Positions 63,999-64,000 of a DNA stretch of 64,000 bases are shown here, one piece after another. Source of the DNA: DASUNP01 sp035249305 (GTDB lineage Bacteria; Acidobacteriota; Blastocatellia; UBA7656); assembly GCA_035249305.1 (NCBI GenBank), contig DATFGQ010000048.1, positions 1-64,000 on the forward strand, read 5' to 3'. Position 1 is the stretch's first letter, and every line of letters starts with the position of its first letter. A program made the translations under genes and the position numbers. The notes below the pieces were generated by a model. The model had not been told where the DNA came from. It worked only from the letters and a program-made list of their open reading frames with translations, and searched no databases.

Positions 63999-64000
63999 GA

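Overview
The window reads as a stretch of bacterial chromosome, GC-rich (roughly 60 %) with compact, mixed-strand gene order. The best guess is Acidobacteriota, perhaps a Blastocatellia-like lineage. This is inferred from an Oar-like TonB receptor with a carboxypeptidase-regulatory domain, in-frame UGA (selenocysteine) codons, an AroD-AroE fusion, many secreted peptidases, and clusters of short GC-rich palindromes between genes. No rRNA, tRNA, CRISPR array, integrase or transposase was seen.

Layout. 1-11.6 kb: the first codons of an ECF sigma factor (cut by the window edge), a flippase-like membrane protein, nrdR, lon, a promoter plus structured leader RNA in front of a LysM lytic transglycosylase, uvsE, a PilB/GspE ATPase, a DmpA-type peptidase and an unknown gene. 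11.8-17.1 kb: one 1754-residue protein joining VIT, vWA, a carboxypeptidase-regulatory domain and a TonB-dependent barrel. 17.5-20.1 kb: a peroxiredoxin, then a B12-type radical SAM enzyme followed by a short peptide gene. 20.1-24.7 kb: a lower-GC accessory operon (three-TM protein, small protein, STAND-like ATPase, B3/B4 domain protein) behind its own promoter. 24.7-34.7 kb: aspS-hisS, a gamma carbonic anhydrase, a lipoprotein, and the run cysK-aroDE-peroxiredoxin-GrdB-like in which the last two genes each need an in-frame UGA read as selenocysteine; then proC. 34.7-47.7 kb: a DUF885 peptidase, BON protein, FAD oxidoreductase, DinB protein, rlmD, SCO protein, a CBM6-galactose-oxidase-like protein, a three-gene unknown cluster and an M1 aminopeptidase. 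47.7-64 kb: a three-subunit molybdenum hydroxylase, a methyltransferase, zinc-ribbon protein, AlkA-like glycosylase, a hydroxylase-sulfotransferase pair, an S10 peptidase, msrB, a sorbosone-dehydrogenase-like protein, an amidohydrolase, a J-domain/PilZ protein and a truncated xanthine-dehydrogenase-like gene.

The strongest observations are two adjacent selenoprotein genes that conventional gene calling would break; the compact STAND-like operon, which looks like an accessory (possibly immune) module; the VIT-vWA-TonB receptor fusion; a B12-radical SAM/peptide pair; and a structured leader RNA. Four clusters of short palindromes, two 161-bp palindromic elements and a 122-bp element with perfect 20-bp terminal inverted repeats fill much of the non-coding space. 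All functions are inferred from sequence reading alone; no database search was possible.
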